Positions 24,970 through 26,285 of a stretch of 26,285 nt of DNA are shown piece after piece. The DNA lies in contig NZ_LR217706.1 in assembly GCF_900698885.1 (NCBI RefSeq), positions 1 to 26,285 on the forward strand. Direction: 5' to 3'. Origin of the DNA: Erwinia_E haradaeae_H. GTDB taxonomy: Bacteria; Pseudomonadota; Gammaproteobacteria; Enterobacterales; Enterobacteriaceae. The notes under the pieces are model-generated. The model was not told the DNA's origin and ran no database searches. It was given only the letters and a program-made list of their open reading frames with translations. Position numbers and translations under genes: made by a program. Each line of letters opens with the position of its first letter. Position 1 is the stretch's first letter.

Positions 24970-25858
24970 TCTAAGCTTTTTTACTGCCTCTCAGGCTAAA
25001 CTTCGGACGTCTAAAGCGCATTGTTATGTAAATAATCCATATCCATGCTATCGTCCACCAAAAGAAAACGTAAAGCCTCCTCGCATAATTTGCGCTATAC
25101 GTCAGGCAGCTCGTACGAATGCCCCTTCAAAACACCCAATTTGGCGGGTAGCACCTCGTTATCATCCTATCACTCACTCAGTACTGAACAATCAGCGGGC
25201 GATGAATTCGCATCGTTCCCGTGCAATTGATGCTATTATTGAATGTTTAGCGGCGCATGTAAATATTGTGACTGGTAAGGTTCATATGTCTTTAGCGCAA
25301 ATCTCTGATGCATGTGGTTTAACGACCTATAATACGGCCGGTAAACCCTGCTACAGCCGAACAAGTCGTGCTATAAATGAGCATCTTGAGGCTATTGGAG
25401 CTATTTTTTGTGATCGGATATGGGACAAGACGACTGGCTCTTATATTCCAAATATGATATGGGTTACTAAATTATTTTTTGTTTTAATTAACTATGAATA
25501 TGGTAAATACCTATCTGCACAAAAACAACAATTGTCCTGGGAGAATCAAAAGTTACGGCAAGCAGGAGAAGGGCCAATTACTCTGACTGAAGCGCGTCGC
25601 CGGGCTAAGGCAGAGCACATTCGAAGAGCTTTCACATTTCGAACTCAAAAACTAGCACGGAGTAAACAATATCGCCGTGCTAGAAAACTTGAAGCCATGG
25701 ATGAGAGGCAAGCTAGGGGGAGTATTCTCCAAGATCTAGTGAAAATTTACCGAGTAGAAGAGCTTGGTGCAATGGGGTACATCGAGTTAAACCGGATGAT
25801 TACACAGCGCTATCATGCAATGTGCAAGCTTGCAAGTAGCACCCCGAGAACTGGATAA
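24962..25858 (+). CDS. repA: Plasmid replication initiator RepA, IncFII family
   Basis: RepA binds the origin in cis, just downstream of its own gene, and recruits host DnaA and helicase. The family core runs from about residue 80 to 290 (numbered from GTG 24950). It includes RAIDAIIECLAAHVNI, SLAQISDACGLTT, SRTSRAINEHL, the strongly conserved IWDKTTGSYIPNMIWVT, and a basic helical C-terminal half (EARRRAKAEHIRRAF, YRRARKLEAMDERQAR). It resembles the RepA1 proteins of Buchnera plasmids in these blocks. I prefer GTG 24962 (298 residues), since AGGG lies just before it and the leader-peptide stop overlaps its second codon. GTG 24950 and GTG 24959 are alternatives. Control is expected from the antisense RNA, leader peptide and pseudoknot. 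Confidence 0.93.
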   Translation: MDNLSFFTASQAKLRTSKAHCYVNNPYPCYRPPKENVKPPRIICAIRQAARTNAPSKHPIWRVAPRYHPITHSVLNNQRAMNSHRSRAIDAIIECLAAHVNIVTGKVHMSLAQISDACGLTTYNTAGKPCYSRTSRAINEHLEAIGAIFCDRIWDKTTGSYIPNMIWVTKLFFVLINYEYGKYLSAQKQQLSWENQKLRQAGEGPITLTEARRRAKAEHIRRAFTFRTQKLARSKQYRRARKLEAMDERQARGSILQDLVKIYRVEELGAMGYIELNRMITQRYHAMCKLASSTPRTG

Positions 25859-26010
25859 TCCATAGATACAAAAAATTTATACGCTAAATGCGTAGGCCTT
25901 TTCTCGCCCTTAATGATATCATTGTTAAGTTCCTAAATTTTTTTTAATTTTTTTTTTTTTTATATTAACTAAATGGTTAAAAATCCATTTTCTTATAGAA
26001 GAATTTTGAC

Positions 26011-26019
26011 TTATCCACA
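26011..26019 (+). promoter_or_regulatory. Perfect DnaA box TTATCCACA
   Basis: The consensus nonamer lies about 150 bp after the repA stop. The oriR of R1 also has a TTATCCACA box downstream of repA. Confidence 0.8.
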
Positions 26020-26124
26020 TATTAATGCAAATGGGTTTTTTAGTTAAATGCATTCTAAGAAATAGATGCAATATATACATAAAAAAAAAAATACAGAAAA
26101 AGAAATTAATACGAGAAAGAAAAT

Positions 26125-26133
26125 TGTGTATAA
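26125..26133 (-). promoter_or_regulatory. Second DnaA box TTATACACA
   Basis: The minus strand reads TTATACACA, which fits TTWTNCACA. It faces the first box from 105 bp away. Confidence 0.6.
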
Positions 26134-26285
26134 CTTTATCCTCAAAATAAAACTCTATTTTGATTTATAAAAATCATACGTAAGCATCCTATTGTCTATG
26201 GACAGATATCATAAAAAGGGGGGGGTAAATTCTTTGAATTGATAACTAGTAATCGTGTTTTTTAAATTTATCTATTCATTAAATT

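Larger units (their letters stand above)
25859..26285. other. Putative origin of replication (CIS and oriR region)
   Basis: Downstream of repA come a palindrome AATGATATCATT (25912-25923), long T-tracts (about 25938-25961) and two DnaA boxes. This is the IncFII order: repA, CIS, oriR. The T-tracts may be the unwinding element. An isolated run of eight Gs (26218-26225) follows. Confidence 0.65.

Noticed and set aside
25045..25230. Second frame inside repA
   Set aside because: It is fully contained in repA and has no ribosome site or similarity.

Overview
The window looks like a replicon-sized piece, perhaps a whole plasmid, of a host-restricted gammaproteobacterium. I infer an insect symbiont of the order Enterobacterales (Buchnera, Ishikawaella or Pantoea carbekii type). 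The reasons are an extreme A+T bias, only about half of the sequence coding, long decayed spacers, and proteins that follow the E. coli family members closely even at catalytic positions. The species cannot be fixed from the sequence alone, and I cannot prove that the ends join.

Replication region (about 24.7-26.2 kb): an IncFII/IncI-like RepA is preceded by a CopA/Inc-type antisense hairpin, a 24-codon leader peptide and a possible pseudoknot. A putative origin with two DnaA boxes follows. Two further copies of the antisense hairpin stand alone at 3.9 kb and 9.1 kb, each between convergent genes and without a repA.

Cargo from left to right: thiE (-), a secreted PLD-family nuclease (+), an Hsp20 chaperone (-) with a sigma-32-like promoter, apbE (+), gpmA (+), divergent bioB (-) and bioA (+), nupC (+), thiD (-), the thiF-thiS-thiG-thiH operon (-), and thiC (-).

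How the genes work together: ThiC and ThiD make the pyrimidine half of thiamine. ThiF, ThiS, ThiG and ThiH make the thiazole half, and ThiE joins the two to give thiamine phosphate. The plasmid therefore carries the dedicated thiamine pathway except for steps usually chromosomal (Dxs, IscS, ThiI, ThiL). BioA and BioB supply two of the four late biotin steps. B-vitamin provisioning is the clear theme. GpmA (glycolysis), ApbE (flavinylation) and NupC (nucleoside import) look like household genes relocated from the chromosome.

Unusual non-coding structure: two very long perfect palindromes (61 bp at 1804-1864 and 50 bp at 6936-6985), short tandem repeat arrays, no recognisable TPP riboswitch before thiC, and thiE displaced from its usual place after thiC.
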